The notes: generated by a model from the letters alone, not told the origin. A stretch of 64,000 bases of DNA from an uncultured Porphyromonadaceae bacterium (GCA_900555715.1 USMC01000008.1:1-64000); one strand, 5' to 3'; shown: positions 1-10,453, counted from the stretch's first letter. A program made the numbers and translations.

Positions 1-116
1 TGAACCGGGTAAGGGTAGTTATGTCTATATTTTTGTTTTAAATGAAAGAGCCGTGCGAAATAACGGTGAAAAACCGCGGAATATCCGGTCGGGACAGAGT
101 TTGCATCATATAAAAA

Positions 117-140
117 AGCCCGCAATTGCGGGCTCTTTTA
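117..140. terminator. Rho-independent terminator, probably bidirectional
   Basis: A perfect 9-bp inverted repeat (AGCCCGCAA/TTGCGGGCT) is flanked by an A-run on the left and TCTTTT on the right. It can end transcription from a gene lying left of the window on the plus strand, and also serS from the right. The first 110 bases of the window hold no gene I can support. Confidence 0.75.
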
Positions 141-231
141 TAGCTTAGTGGTTTAACACGCCTCATTAATAATCACAATGCAAAGTTAGCATCATAGCAC
201 GGGGCGCGCAATACCTCCGGAGAGGTATTTA

Positions 232-1503
232 TCAGTCGATTATGTCGAAACCTGTGTATTTGCGCAGGCATTCCGGAACGACAATACCCTCTGGCGTCTG
301 GTTGTCCTCCAGAAGAGCGGCAACGATACGCGGAAGGGCGAGTGCAGACCCGTTGAGGGTGTGGCAGAGGTGTGTCTTCTTGTCGTCGCCGCGGTAGCGG
401 CACTTGAGGCGGTTTGCCTGATATGTCTCGAAGTTGGAAACAGACGACACTTCGAGCCAGCGTCCCTGGGCTGCGGAATATACTTCGAAATCGAAGGTTA
501 TGGCGGAAGTGAAGCTCATGTCGCCGCCGCACAGGCGCAGAATGTGCCAGGGCAGTCCGAGTTTCTCAAGGAGCCCCTGAACGTGTGCCTTCATCTCTTC
601 GAGAGCCGCATAGCTGTTTTCGGGTTTCTCGATGCGAACAATCTCTACTTTGTCGAACTGGTGCAGGCGGTTCAGACCGCGCACATCCTTGCCGTAGCTG
701 CCGGCTTCGCGGCGGAAACATGCCGAGTAGGCGCAGTTTTTGATAGGAAGTTCGTCCTGCGGGATTATCACGTCGCGATAGAGGTTGGTGACAGGAACTT
801 CGGCTGTAGGAATGAGATATAGTTTGTCGAGATTGCAGAAATACATCTGTCCTTCTTTGTCGGGCAGCTGTCCTGTGCCGTAGCCGGATGCTTCGTTGAC
901 AACATAAGGCGGCTGGATTTCGAGGTAGCCTGCCTTGGATGCTTCGTCGAGGAAGAACTGGATGAGGGCACGCTGCAGTTTGGCTCCCTTACCTATGTAT
1001 ACGGGGAATCCGGCACCGGTGATTTTAACGCCGAGGTCGAAGTCGATGAGCTTATATTTTTTTGCAAGTTCCCAGTGGGGCAGGGCGTCGGCAGGAAGGT
1101 CGGGCATCGGACCTCCGGTGAGTTCTACGACATTATCCTCGGCAGTCTTGCCTTCGGGCACGCCTGCGTAAGGAATGTTAGGGATATTGAGAAGCTCTGT
1201 CTCGATTTCCTGCTGTGTACGCTGCAGCTCTTCGTTGATTGCTTTCTGTTCTTCTTTGAGCACGGCGACGCTTTCTTTTGCCTTTTCTGCTTCGTCCTTG
1301 CGCCCTTCTTTCATGGCTTTGCCGATGGAGGCTGCCATGCGGTTGAGTTCTGCGGCGGCGTTGTCGTTGCGGAGCTGAAGCTCGCGGCGGAGGTCGTCGA
1401 GGGCGATGACGCGGGCTATAGGCTTGGCGCCGTCGAAGCCCTTCACGGCAAGACGCTCAACGATAAACTTGGGGTCTGCCTTGATCTGTTGTAATGTAAG
1501 CAT
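232..1503 (-). CDS. serS: Seryl-tRNA synthetase
   Basis: Class II aminoacyl-tRNA synthetase that charges tRNA-Ser with serine in the cytoplasm. The 423-residue length is normal for the family. The first ~110 residues are a charged Glu/Lys/Ala-rich helical arm, as expected for the tRNA-binding coiled coil. The catalytic core carries motif 2 (FRREAGSYGKD near residue 263) and motif 3 (NGSALALPRIVAALLE near residue 385). The ATG start is preceded by only 18 bases separating it from the upstream YqeY-like gene, so the two are probably co-transcribed. No signs of damage. Confidence 0.97.
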   Translation of the reverse strand: MLTLQQIKADPKFIVERLAVKGFDGAKPIARVIALDDLRRELQLRNDNAAAELNRMAASIGKAMKEGRKDEAEKAKESVAVLKEEQKAINEELQRTQQEIETELLNIPNIPYAGVPEGKTAEDNVVELTGGPMPDLPADALPHWELAKKYKLIDFDLGVKITGAGFPVYIGKGAKLQRALIQFFLDEASKAGYLEIQPPYVVNEASGYGTGQLPDKEGQMYFCNLDKLYLIPTAEVPVTNLYRDVIIPQDELPIKNCAYSACFRREAGSYGKDVRGLNRLHQFDKVEIVRIEKPENSYAALEEMKAHVQGLLEKLGLPWHILRLCGGDMSFTSAITFDFEVYSAAQGRWLEVSSVSNFETYQANRLKCRYRGDDKKTHLCHTLNGSALALPRIVAALLEDNQTPEGIVVPECLRKYTGFDIID

Positions 1504-1521
1504 ATATTGCTGAATGACTGT

Positions 1522-1974
1522 TTATTTATTCAGGAGTTCGCGCACTTTGGCGGAGATTGCGCGACCGTCGGCGCGTCCGGCGAGTGCCTTCGTTGCGGCG
1601 CCCATTACTTTGCCCATGTCGGCTGGCGACGTAGCGCCGGTTTTGGCGATGATTTCTGTCAGGGCTGCGGTAAGTTCTTCGTCGGTGAGTGCTTTAGGAA
1701 GATATTCCTCAATGACGGCAAGTTCGGAAAGTTCGCCTTCCTCAAGGTCGGGACGGTTCTGCTCTTTATAGATTGCGGCGGTGTCGCGGCGCTGCTTTGC
1801 CATTTTTGCAAGTATCTTCATGGCGGCATCGTCGGTGAGCTCGCCGTTGGAGCCCGGAGCTGTTTTTCCTTCGATAAATTCTTTCTTTATGCCGCGGAGA
1901 GCCTGAAGGCGGATGCGGTCTTTTGCAAGCATGGCAGCCTTGATGTCGGCGTCGATTTTTTCGTAGAGAGCCAT
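1522..1974 (-). CDS. GatB/YqeY-domain protein
   Basis: A 150-residue, all-helical, Lys/Glu/Ala-rich protein of the YqeY family, which resembles the C-terminal tRNA-binding domain of the amidotransferase subunit GatB. The recognisable features are the N-terminal segment (IDADIKAAMLAKD, LQALRGIKKEF), the central ELAVIEEYLPKALTDEEL region and the C-terminal MGKVMGAATKALAGRADG segment. Length equals the family norm. The exact role is not established. Its position directly before serS fits a translation-linked role, but that is inference. Confidence 0.9.
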   Translation of the reverse strand: MALYEKIDADIKAAMLAKDRIRLQALRGIKKEFIEGKTAPGSNGELTDDAAMKILAKMAKQRRDTAAIYKEQNRPDLEEGELSELAVIEEYLPKALTDEELTAALTEIIAKTGATSPADMGKVMGAATKALAGRADGRAISAKVRELLNK

Positions 1975-2099
1975 ATTGGTTATAATATCTTGATTTCAAT
2001 CCACAAAATTACAAAATATAAGCACTGTTCAAGCATGTATGTTATGATAGTTAACAAAAATTTACAGTCATGAGCACCATTCTTGCGCCTGGTGGCAGA

Positions 2100-2107
2100 T
2101 AACTTTG
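2100..2107 (+). promoter_or_regulatory. Bacteroidetes -7 box (TAACTTTG) for the small ORF
   Basis: TAACTTTG fits the TAnnTTTG consensus exactly and lies 25 bases before the ATG at 2133. A TTG occurs upstream but only 14 bases away, so the -33 element is not convincing. It is the main support for the small ORF being real. Confidence 0.5.
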
Positions 2108-2132
2108 TGACATCAACCTAAATATCAGCACC

Positions 2133-2351
2133 ATGGCATTCGGAAATTTCTACAGAGCATTCTTTTTCTTCAGTCCATCGGCAGATGGTAGCGCACAGCC
2201 CGACAGCGCGAATCCTCATGCCGACAGCGAGCCTGCCTGCGACCTTAACGAATTTGAGGACAGTTACACCGGTCCGCATGCACGCATAGCCGATATCGAA
2301 AGCATCTTCGATGAGTCCGCCCAGACCCACAACTTCGCCCGCTGCCTTTAG
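2133..2351 (+). CDS. Small acidic hypothetical protein
   Basis: This 72-residue ORF fills most of an otherwise empty 480-base gap. I do not recognise its family. The first 15 residues are aromatic and hydrophobic (AFGNFYRAFFFFSP). The remainder is polar and acidic and ends in Cys-Leu. There is no clear signal-peptidase site or lipobox. Support is a consensus -7 box 25 bases upstream and a strong hairpin terminator 50 bases downstream. Against it, there is no homology I can name and the terminator could serve the opposite gene. Treat as a plausible small protein. Confidence 0.45.
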   Translation: MAFGNFYRAFFFFSPSADGSAQPDSANPHADSEPACDLNEFEDSYTGPHARIADIESIFDESAQTHNFARCL

Positions 2352-2400
2352 CCGCTACACCGGCGACAACTTATGTCATAGAACCTGAGTCGTAAAACAT

Positions 2401-2437
2401 AAGAAGCTGCGCCTGGAAATCCCTGACGCAGCTTCTT
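2401..2437. terminator. Hairpin terminator between convergent genes
   Basis: A perfect 11-bp stem (AAGAAGCTGCG/CGCAGCTTCTT) with a 15-base loop. It lies between the plus-strand small ORF and the minus-strand gene that stops at 2456, so it can serve both. Confidence 0.7.
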
Positions 2438-2455
2438 CGTTGCCTTTTATGGTTA

Positions 2456-4321
2456 TTAGAGGATTATTATCTTCTTGACGGTATTGCCGATGCGGGCGAT
2501 GACAAGACCTTTCATGGTGGTGTCGAGCCGTGTCTCACCTGGGCTGATCTGATAAGATCCTATCAGGATACCCTCAGTGCTGTAGAGCTGAAGCTCAGCA
2601 GCAACGGGAGAGATAACTGCAATCTGTCCGTTTACAACTCTTATGCTCGTCTCGTTGTTGAACTTGGAGTCGTCAATGCCGGTTGTACCGGGTATGGCGA
2701 CTGCAATGGCGTCGGAGGGTTCGGAGTAGACGTTAGGGCCCCAGATGCCGTCCTCGCCGAGCGAATACGACCATGCTGTGACGGTGTAGAGGAAAGTGTC
2801 GCCGGGAGTTGCGTTGAGATTGCTGAAGACATATTCGGTGACAGGCTCGCCGGTGTCGTAAGTGCCTACATTTTCGGTAACAGAATCGCCTGCTTTGACT
2901 GGCTGCGTGATGGTGATGCCGTCGAAGAAGAGATAGCCGTCGCCGTCGAATTCAAATCTGATGGTTGTGGTAGAAGTTCCGTTTGTGAAGTCGAATGTAA
3001 ATTCTTCGATCTCTTCAGCGAGAGTTTTGGATTCAACGACGTCGCCGCATGTGACGTTCAGTTTCTGTCCGGGCGTACCTTTTACATTGACTGTGACAGT
3101 GAAATGTCCGTCTGCTGCCGACAGGTCGATGGCGGGAGAACTGAGATAAATATCTTCATATTGTTTCCACATATTGTCCAGTCCGAACATTCCTTTGAGT
3201 GTTGCGCCTCCGTTAGGCGCTGTCCAGCCTGCCATGTTGGTATAGTCGTCGAGATTGCCATAGAAGGGTGATGCCCAGTCGGGATAATCGTCATAGCCTT
3301 CGCACTTGGCGAAGTCCTCGCTGACAACGGTGAACTGCTCGTCGCCTGTCGCGATGTGCGATCGTTTGAGTGTAACGATATACGCCATTGCGCGGAATGT
3401 CGGTTCCCAGCGGGCGGTAAAACCGTTGGTGTTCACATCGCATGCGGTGAGCGCGACGGGTTTGTCGAGCGAAGTCAGCGGAACATTTACGGCGCGCGCC
3501 TCAGCATCTGCCGACGTAAAACGGTCGTTGGCGCTCTTGACAGTATAGTAATACTGAACGCCTTTTTCAGTGCCGCTGACAGTGTACTCACATTCACTTG
3601 TAGGCTCGTCTTTAACCAGATAGACGGGATTGCCGTCCTTGTCGAGGCTGTAGGCAGACACGAGATACGAAGTAGCCATAGGAACGGCGTTCCAGTAACC
3701 TGTGAACTGCTCGTGCGTCACATTTTTTGCGAAATGAATAACAGGAGGCATTAATGTTTCATATACCTGTTCGACTGCGAAATCGTCCAGGAGCCAGTTG
3801 CCGTCGGTCGCTGCTATCTGCATAAATGCGAGGTGGTTGCCGTAGCCGACATGCGACAGAGTCGCCGACAGCTCCTGCCATTCGTTTGTAAGAGTGAGCT
3901 GCGTATAGTCGACGTAGTTTGACGTATAAGGGTCGTAAACTTCAATTCTCAGAGTTGTCGATTCGGTATCGATTGAGCGGGCGCGGAATTTTACTGTGAA
4001 TTTGCCTTCATCGAGGCGCACGTCGGAATAGGGTGTCTGTACATAGCCCTGAACAGTTTCTGTTCCGAACCAGTCGGACTGTTCGTACTGCATTATTGCA
4101 AGTGCGCCTCCAGCCTGATGAAGACCTTTGCCTTTCCATTCCTGGCTGGCAGTGAGTTCCGGGTCTATGTCGTTTTCCTCTGTCTGAGAAGGCGCATCGT
4201 TAGTTCCGGCTGTCAGCAGATCAAAGTTTTGTGAAATAATTGTGGCATTCTCTGCCCGCATGTTTTGCGCAAAAAGCAAAGATGCTGCAATGATGGGCAG
4301 ATAAGTAAGACGAAGTGTCAT
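2456..4321 (-). CDS. Secreted Fn3-like protein with Por-type C-terminal tail
   Basis: A 621-residue exported protein. The N-terminus has a hydrophobic signal peptide (LTYLPIIAASLLFAQNMRA). The body has two sandwich-type regions that look like 'choice-of-anchor'/carbohydrate-binding modules (about 30-185 and 330-470). Both carry the 'WLLDDFAV' or 'YLFFDGITI' strand typical of such jelly rolls. Fibronectin-III-like segments (about 190-300 and 480-540) are interleaved with them. The last ~75 residues (VVNGQIAVISP...LQLYSTEGILIGSYQI...VKKIIIL) resemble a type IX secretion sorting tail. It sits 37 bases after metK on the same strand. Ligand unknown. Confidence 0.75.
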   Translation of the reverse strand: MTLRLTYLPIIAASLLFAQNMRAENATIISQNFDLLTAGTNDAPSQTEENDIDPELTASQEWKGKGLHQAGGALAIMQYEQSDWFGTETVQGYVQTPYSDVRLDEGKFTVKFRARSIDTESTTLRIEVYDPYTSNYVDYTQLTLTNEWQELSATLSHVGYGNHLAFMQIAATDGNWLLDDFAVEQVYETLMPPVIHFAKNVTHEQFTGYWNAVPMATSYLVSAYSLDKDGNPVYLVKDEPTSECEYTVSGTEKGVQYYYTVKSANDRFTSADAEARAVNVPLTSLDKPVALTACDVNTNGFTARWEPTFRAMAYIVTLKRSHIATGDEQFTVVSEDFAKCEGYDDYPDWASPFYGNLDDYTNMAGWTAPNGGATLKGMFGLDNMWKQYEDIYLSSPAIDLSAADGHFTVTVNVKGTPGQKLNVTCGDVVESKTLAEEIEEFTFDFTNGTSTTTIRFEFDGDGYLFFDGITITQPVKAGDSVTENVGTYDTGEPVTEYVFSNLNATPGDTFLYTVTAWSYSLGEDGIWGPNVYSEPSDAIAVAIPGTTGIDDSKFNNETSIRVVNGQIAVISPVAAELQLYSTEGILIGSYQISPGETRLDTTMKGLVIARIGNTVKKIIIL

Positions 4322-4358
4322 GTCTTTGAAAAATAATTATTTGGGTATAAAGATGTTG

Positions 4359-5654
4359 TTATTTGCCGAAGAAGGTGGCGCGGACGGCGTCGACGGCGTC
4401 GAGTTTCTCCCACGTGAAGAGCTCTACTTCGCGGGTGAAAGGTTTCTCGTAGCCCGATTCGAAGGTCTTGACAACTATGCGGGGAGTGCGTCCGACGTGT
4501 CCGTACGAAGCTGTTTCGGCATATATTGGGTTGCGGAGTTTGAGGCGCTCCTCGATGGCGTAGGGGCGCATGTCGAACTCTTTCATTCCCTCAACTTTGG
4601 CTGCTATCCCGGCGTCGCTCAGTCCGCAGTGCGATGTGCCGTAGGTGTTGACATTGATGCTCACTGGTTCTGCTTTTCCGATGGCGTATGCGACCTGTAC
4701 AAGCACGCGGTCGGCTACTCCTGCAGCTACGAGGTTTTTGGCGATGTGGCGCGCCGCGTATGCTGCCGAGCGGTCGACCTTGCTGGGGTCTTTTCCGGAG
4801 AAAGCACCGCCGCCGTGGGCTCCGTGACCGCCGTAGGTGTCGACGATGATTTTGCGTCCTGTCAGACCGGTGTCGCCGTGGGGACCTCCGATGACGAATT
4901 TGCCTGTCGGGTTGACGTAGAGTTTGAAACCGCCGCCGAGCAGCGCTTTGAGGTTTTCGGGAAGTTTCTCGCGTGTGCGGGGTATGAGGATATTCTCTAC
5001 GTCGCGGCGGATGATGTCGAGCATACGGCGGTCGGCCTCGTCCTGACTTATGCCTTCTTTCTCTGCGTCGACGAATTCGTCGTGCTGGGTGCTCACTACG
5101 ATGGTGTCGACGCGCACGGGACGGTTGTTGTCGTCATACTCCACTGTCACCTGGCTTTTCGAGTCGGGGCGCAGATATGTCATGTCGACTCCTTCGCGTC
5201 GTATGTCAGCGAGTGTCATCATCAGCGAGTGGCTGAGCGCGAGAGTGAGGGGGATATACAGCGGTGTCTCATTGGTGGCGTAACCGAACATCATGCCCTG
5301 GTCGCCGGCGCCCTGTTCCTCTGCGATCTGGCGCTCGACACCACGGTTGATGTCGTGACTCTGCTCGTGGACGGCGAGAAGCACGCCGCATGAGTTGCCG
5401 TCGAAGCGCAGCTCGCTGCGGTTATAGCCTATGCGGTTGATGACGCGGCGGGCAGTTTCCTGGAGGTCTATGTATGCTTCGCTCTTTATTTCACCTGCGA
5501 TGACAACCTGACCGGTCGTCACCATTGTTTCGCAGGCCACTTTCGAGTTCGGATCGCGTGCAAGAAATTCATCGAGAACTGCATCGGAAATCTGATCTGC
5601 AACTTTGTCGGGATGTCCTTCCGAGACAGATTCGGATGTAAACAGATAGCTCAT
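4359..5654 (-). CDS. metK: S-adenosylmethionine synthetase
   Basis: Makes S-adenosylmethionine from methionine and ATP in the cytoplasm. The 431-residue protein has the N-terminal [16 protein letters not shown] motif, the [15 protein letters not shown] hexapeptide region near residue 120 and the [19 protein letters not shown] phosphate-binding segment near residue 280. All expected catalytic His, Asp and Lys residues in these motifs are present. A SAM-II-like aptamer lies about 106 bases upstream on the same strand, directly behind a tRNA-Gly gene. This suggests feedback control by the product (see finding). Confidence 0.97.
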   Translation of the reverse strand: MSYLFTSESVSEGHPDKVADQISDAVLDEFLARDPNSKVACETMVTTGQVVIAGEIKSEAYIDLQETARRVINRIGYNRSELRFDGNSCGVLLAVHEQSHDINRGVERQIAEEQGAGDQGMMFGYATNETPLYIPLTLALSHSLMMTLADIRREGVDMTYLRPDSKSQVTVEYDDNNRPVRVDTIVVSTQHDEFVDAEKEGISQDEADRRMLDIIRRDVENILIPRTREKLPENLKALLGGGFKLYVNPTGKFVIGGPHGDTGLTGRKIIVDTYGGHGAHGGGAFSGKDPSKVDRSAAYAARHIAKNLVAAGVADRVLVQVAYAIGKAEPVSINVNTYGTSHCGLSDAGIAAKVEGMKEFDMRPYAIEERLKLRNPIYAETASYGHVGRTPRIVVKTFESGYEKPFTREVELFTWEKLDAVDAVRATFFGK

Positions 5655-5680
5655 AATAAAAAGTATAATAATTTAAATAA

Positions 5681-5725
5681 AAATCGCGGCCGTGTCCTGC
5701 GTGAAGCAGACCGACGGTCGCAGCG
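5681..5725 (-). terminator. Possible leader hairpin/terminator before metK
   Basis: On the minus strand an imperfect GC-rich hairpin (GCGACCGT paired with ACGGCCGC, one A-C mismatch, plus an inner TCTGC/GCAGG stem) is followed by ATTTTTATTT, shortly before metK. It could be the expression platform of the element upstream. The mismatch makes this uncertain. Confidence 0.35.
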
Positions 5726-5759
5726 TGGAAATGTCATGCACGCGGCATGACGGCAATTG

Positions 5760-5810
5760 CCATTTTAGCATTTTTTCCAGTGGTTGCAAGCAGTCAAATC
5801 TGTCCACTAT
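5760..5810 (-). promoter_or_regulatory. SAM-II-like riboswitch candidate upstream of metK
   Basis: Read on the minus strand, the conserved SAM-II blocks occur in the right order: GTGG, then GATTTG, then GCTTGCAACCAC, then an A-rich spacer, then GCTAAA. GTGG and CCAC can form the P1 stem. The spacing between blocks is close to that of known short SAM-II aptamers, and the downstream gene is metK, the SAM synthase. The weak point is the second helix: I could not find a clean pseudoknot partner for the loop by eye. A covariance-model search would settle it. Confidence 0.6.
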
Positions 5811-5828
5811 AGGGCTTGAGCCCATTAG

Positions 5829-5901
5829 AGCGGTAGACGGGGTTCGAACCCGCGACCCTCAGCTTGGGAAGCTGATGCTCTACCAACTGAGCTACTACCG
5901 C
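5829..5901 (-). tRNA. tRNA-Gly (CCC)
   Basis: On the minus strand the sequence folds into a full cloverleaf. The acceptor is GCGGTAG/CTACCGC, with a GCTC/GAGC D arm, a TCAGC/GCTGA anticodon arm with loop TTCCCAA (anticodon CCC) and a GCGGG/CCCGT T arm containing TTCGAAC. The discriminator base is U, as is usual for glycine tRNAs. CCA is not encoded. Confidence 0.97.
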
Positions 5902-5911
5902 GTTTCTTCCG

Positions 5912-5941
5912 CAAAATTAATCATTATTTCCCAATCCGCAA
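5912..5941 (-). promoter_or_regulatory. Promoter of tRNA-Gly (and probably metK)
   Basis: On the minus strand TTG is followed after 19 bases by TAATTTTG, an exact TAnnTTTG -7 box. It lies 10 bases before the tRNA. No comparable box is seen in the 20 bases between the tRNA and the SAM-II-like element, so it may also drive metK. Confidence 0.75.
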
Positions 5942-5944
5942 AAA

Positions 5945-6811
5945 CTATTTTTCTTCCGACGCGGGGAAGCGTACGGTTCCGGTTTCTACGGCGTGTTCGT
6001 AGAGATCGTTGAGCAGTTTTTTGTCGAACATGCGGCGCCGCTGGGCGAGAAGCCTCTCTATGATGATGGGCTTGGCTGCCTCATAGGGCATAGGTGTCCC
6101 TGCCGGCATAAAATCGCTGACCGACAACAGATAGACAAATCCGTCCCATTCGAAGTCGACAGGCTGGCGGTGGCTGATTTTAGTAAAGTTCTCACCCGAG
6201 AAATCGAGAGGAATGCGTGTCTCGATCTGCTCCCAGTCCACCCATGTGTCGCGGAAATAATCGTAGTGCACGGCACTGCTGTTGGCTGCCTTTTCAAGCC
6301 GGTCGATGTCGTCGGGGCGGTCGGATTTATAAAGTTGCCGGATTGTGCGCAGGTTCGACGCGTCGTCAGGAACCTTGAGGTAAATGCCTTTCAGAAGAGG
6401 GCGCTCGAGCCTGAAGTCGGACTGATGGCTGTCGAAATAGGCGCGTATGCTGTCGTCGGCGAACTCTCCGCCTGTCTGCTGTGCCATGGCGCGGCGGTAT
6501 TGCGCCATGATGAGTTCGTCGCGGTAGTCGGCTACGAGTCTGTTCACTTCGTCCATGTCCACTTCCTGCGATGCCACCTGCTCGATAAGTTTTCTTTCAA
6601 TCCATGTGCGGACGTATGTTGCTGCCAGAGTGGCGCTGTCGGCGCTTGTGGCACCGGCGGGAATCATCCGTGCTACTTGCGACGCTGTCAGGATATCGTT
6701 GCCTACGATGGCTATGGCACCGGCAGGAACAGAATCGTCGCCGCTGCGGGCACACCCGCCAATGGCGAGCGCTAACACAGCGGCGACGGATATATTTCTG
6801 AAGCCGTTCAT
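5945..6811 (-). CDS. SurA-like lipoprotein with degenerate isomerase region
   Basis: An exported protein of 288 residues with a lipobox (AIGGC, Cys20). It probably sits in the periplasm, anchored to a membrane. The region after the signal resembles the N-terminal helical domain of SurA/PpiC chaperones (GNDILTASQVARMI, then helices with ATYVRTWIERKLIEQVA). The second half lacks the usual parvulin core, so prolyl-isomerase activity is doubtful and a chaperone role is more likely. The ATG shares one base with the stop codon of the two-parvulin gene upstream. A GTG one codon earlier is an alternative start. Confidence 0.75.
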   Translation of the reverse strand: MNGFRNISVAAVLALAIGGCARSGDDSVPAGAIAIVGNDILTASQVARMIPAGATSADSATLAATYVRTWIERKLIEQVASQEVDMDEVNRLVADYRDELIMAQYRRAMAQQTGGEFADDSIRAYFDSHQSDFRLERPLLKGIYLKVPDDASNLRTIRQLYKSDRPDDIDRLEKAANSSAVHYDYFRDTWVDWEQIETRIPLDFSGENFTKISHRQPVDFEWDGFVYLLSVSDFMPAGTPMPYEAAKPIIIERLLAQRRRMFDKKLLNDLYEHAVETGTVRFPASEEK

Positions 6812-8742
6812 CACTTGCGGCTGTCCTTTACCTGACCGAATACTTTCTTGTCAACTTTTACCTTATATTTCTTTTTAAGCTGTTTCACCCATTCTTTTTC
6901 CAGAGCTGCCTGATAGTCGGTGACGGCGGCGCCGCGGACGTCGGATGCTTCTTCAGGAGCATCGATGATGCGTCCGGCGAAGGCTGCGTAGTGTGTCCAG
7001 CGGGTTTTCTTGGAGTCGTCGGGGCGTGTTCCCTCAAAGCCAAGGTAGTCGGTGATGGGATTCTCGCCTTTGGCGGCAATCACACGCTCAACTTTGAGCT
7101 TGTTGCCGAATTTGGTGCGCATCTCAGTGGTGAACGTCTGCGCTGCCGTAGCGTCGAGGGTAGCGGCATAGGCGAGGGCTTCGTTGAGCACGGAATCATT
7201 GTCGGCGAAGAAGATGTAGCTCTTGAACTTGGGCTGATCCCATTTGTATTTCTTGATATTCTTTTTGAAGAACTGCTCAAGTCCTTTGCTATCCTTGGCG
7301 GCTTTGTCCCATACGTTGTTGTTCGACACCTCGTAGAGGAGTATACCGTCGCGATATTCGTTGACGAGGTTCCTGTAGTCGGCATTGCTTGCTTCGAGGC
7401 GTTTGCGTTCGGCGTCGAGCACAGCATTTTCGAGTGTCTTCTGTGCGGTGGCGTTGAGCATGGCAATGGCGGCGTTGAAATCTTTGGTCGGAGTCTTGTC
7501 GGCATTCACCATGATGTCGGCTACGGTGATCTGACCTCCGTCGAATTTGCCTATTACACTCTGGTTTGCTTCAAGAGCGGCAATAGCAGCCGAGTCGTAT
7601 TTGGCTTCGGTACTGTTGAGGAACAGATGGAGCTTGACGAGTTCGTTTCGGTCGAGCTGTGCATGATTCTCCTGCATGAGCTGCTCAGTGCGGGCGCGTG
7701 CGGGCAGCTGTGAACGTTCGTCGCCAGCTATGCGGTTTTCGATGTCGCGGCGCGTTTCGGCGTTGAATTCAGGCATACGGCTTCCGAGACGTTTGATGAT
7801 ATGATAGCCGAATGAGGTGGCAAAAGGCTTGGAGAGCTCGCCGTTGGCGAGGGCGAAGGCGGTGCTGTCGAATTCAGCCACCATCATGCCGCGACCGAAC
7901 CATCCGAGGTCACCGCCATTGCGTGCCGAGCCGGGATCCTGAGAATATTTTTTAGCCAGTTCGGCGAAATCAGCTCCTGCGACGACGGCATTGTATATTG
8001 AATCGATGCGTTCGTGCTGTTTTGCGGCTGCGGCTTCATCCATGCCGCGGGTCATCAGAAGGATGTGCGCGGCGTTGACTTCGCCTTCCGTAGGCACAAC
8101 TTTCTCAACGCGGATGATATGCTCGCCGAATCCGGAGTTGATGACCGGCGAAATCTGTCCTTCCGGAGTGTCGAAAGCGGCTTTTTCGAATGCCCAGGGG
8201 AAGCGGTCGTGTGTGACGACGCCCATGAGTCCGCCGCGACGTGCCGACGGTGTGTCGATGCTGTTTGCCTGAGCTGCTTCTTCAAATGTGGTGCGTCCCT
8301 CCACGATAGCTGTCCTGATGGAGTCGAGCTTGCGCGCCGCGTCAGGTCCCTGCATCATGATGTGACTGACGGTCACCTCTTTGGTGCGGTGGTTGAAACT
8401 CTCCTGAACGAGCTGTTCCTTGACGCTGTTGTCGACAAGATATGGTGCGGCGAGTTCGTTGCGGAATTTTGTGAATTCGTTGATGAACGATTCCGTCTTG
8501 TCTATGCCGGCGTGTTCTGCAGCAGCTACTTTGAGCTTGTAGACGATGAACATGTCGAGGTACTGGTCGAGCGTCTGAGGCTGAAGCTGCTGATTGTTGT
8601 TTTTGTCGTAAAGATATTCAAATTCGCTGACAGGCACAGCCTTGCCGTCGACGGTCATCAGTACGGCATCGGGGTTCACCTGTGCGTTGAGAGCGGGAGC
8701 GAGGGCGAGAACCGCTGCGGCTGCCAAAAGGTGTTTTTTCAT
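6811..8742 (-). CDS. Periplasmic peptidyl-prolyl cis-trans isomerase, two parvulin domains
   Basis: A 643-residue SurA/PpiD-like foldase for outer-membrane protein biogenesis. A clean signal peptide (MKKHLLAAAAVLALAPALNAQ) is followed by a helical chaperone segment. Two parvulin domains come next, at about residues 120-220 (HIMMQGPD...GFGEHIIRVEKV) and 225-320 (AAHILLMTRG...GGDLGWFGRGMMVAEF...GYHIIKRLGSR). A long C-terminal helical region follows, ending in a Lys-rich tail. It is translationally coupled to the smaller SurA-like lipoprotein downstream, and the two probably act together. Confidence 0.9.
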   Translation of the reverse strand: MKKHLLAAAAVLALAPALNAQVNPDAVLMTVDGKAVPVSEFEYLYDKNNNQQLQPQTLDQYLDMFIVYKLKVAAAEHAGIDKTESFINEFTKFRNELAAPYLVDNSVKEQLVQESFNHRTKEVTVSHIMMQGPDAARKLDSIRTAIVEGRTTFEEAAQANSIDTPSARRGGLMGVVTHDRFPWAFEKAAFDTPEGQISPVINSGFGEHIIRVEKVVPTEGEVNAAHILLMTRGMDEAAAAKQHERIDSIYNAVVAGADFAELAKKYSQDPGSARNGGDLGWFGRGMMVAEFDSTAFALANGELSKPFATSFGYHIIKRLGSRMPEFNAETRRDIENRIAGDERSQLPARARTEQLMQENHAQLDRNELVKLHLFLNSTEAKYDSAAIAALEANQSVIGKFDGGQITVADIMVNADKTPTKDFNAAIAMLNATAQKTLENAVLDAERKRLEASNADYRNLVNEYRDGILLYEVSNNNVWDKAAKDSKGLEQFFKKNIKKYKWDQPKFKSYIFFADNDSVLNEALAYAATLDATAAQTFTTEMRTKFGNKLKVERVIAAKGENPITDYLGFEGTRPDDSKKTRWTHYAAFAGRIIDAPEEASDVRGAAVTDYQAALEKEWVKQLKKKYKVKVDKKVFGQVKDSRK

Positions 8743-8779
8743 ATCTGGCGTTATTTCAATCGGTATTGTTGCTAAATAA

Positions 8780-8809
8780 TTACCGGTGGCATGAATATGT
8801 CACCGGTAA
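8780..8809 (-). terminator. Terminator downstream of guaB
   Basis: A 9-bp inverted repeat (TTACCGGTG/CACCGGTAA) is followed on the minus strand by TTATTT. It lies in the 89-base gap between guaB and the foldase gene and would uncouple them. Confidence 0.55.
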
Positions 8810-8831
8810 ATATAACGTGACGCTCTGCGTT

Positions 8832-10346
<1,515 letters not shown>

Positions 10347-10453
10347 TCATTTTTTGCAACATTACAAAACAGTGCGCCCCCGTTGATGAAATATTTTGAA
10401 AAAAACTCCCGCCGCGCGCCGGATGACGGGTCGGACTTTTCAGACGGATAAAA

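Noticed and set aside
1..165. Open frame entering from the left edge on the plus strand
   Set aside because: It runs through the terminator hairpin at 117-134 and shows no family motif. It could be the tail of a gene, but two frames are possible and neither can be supported.
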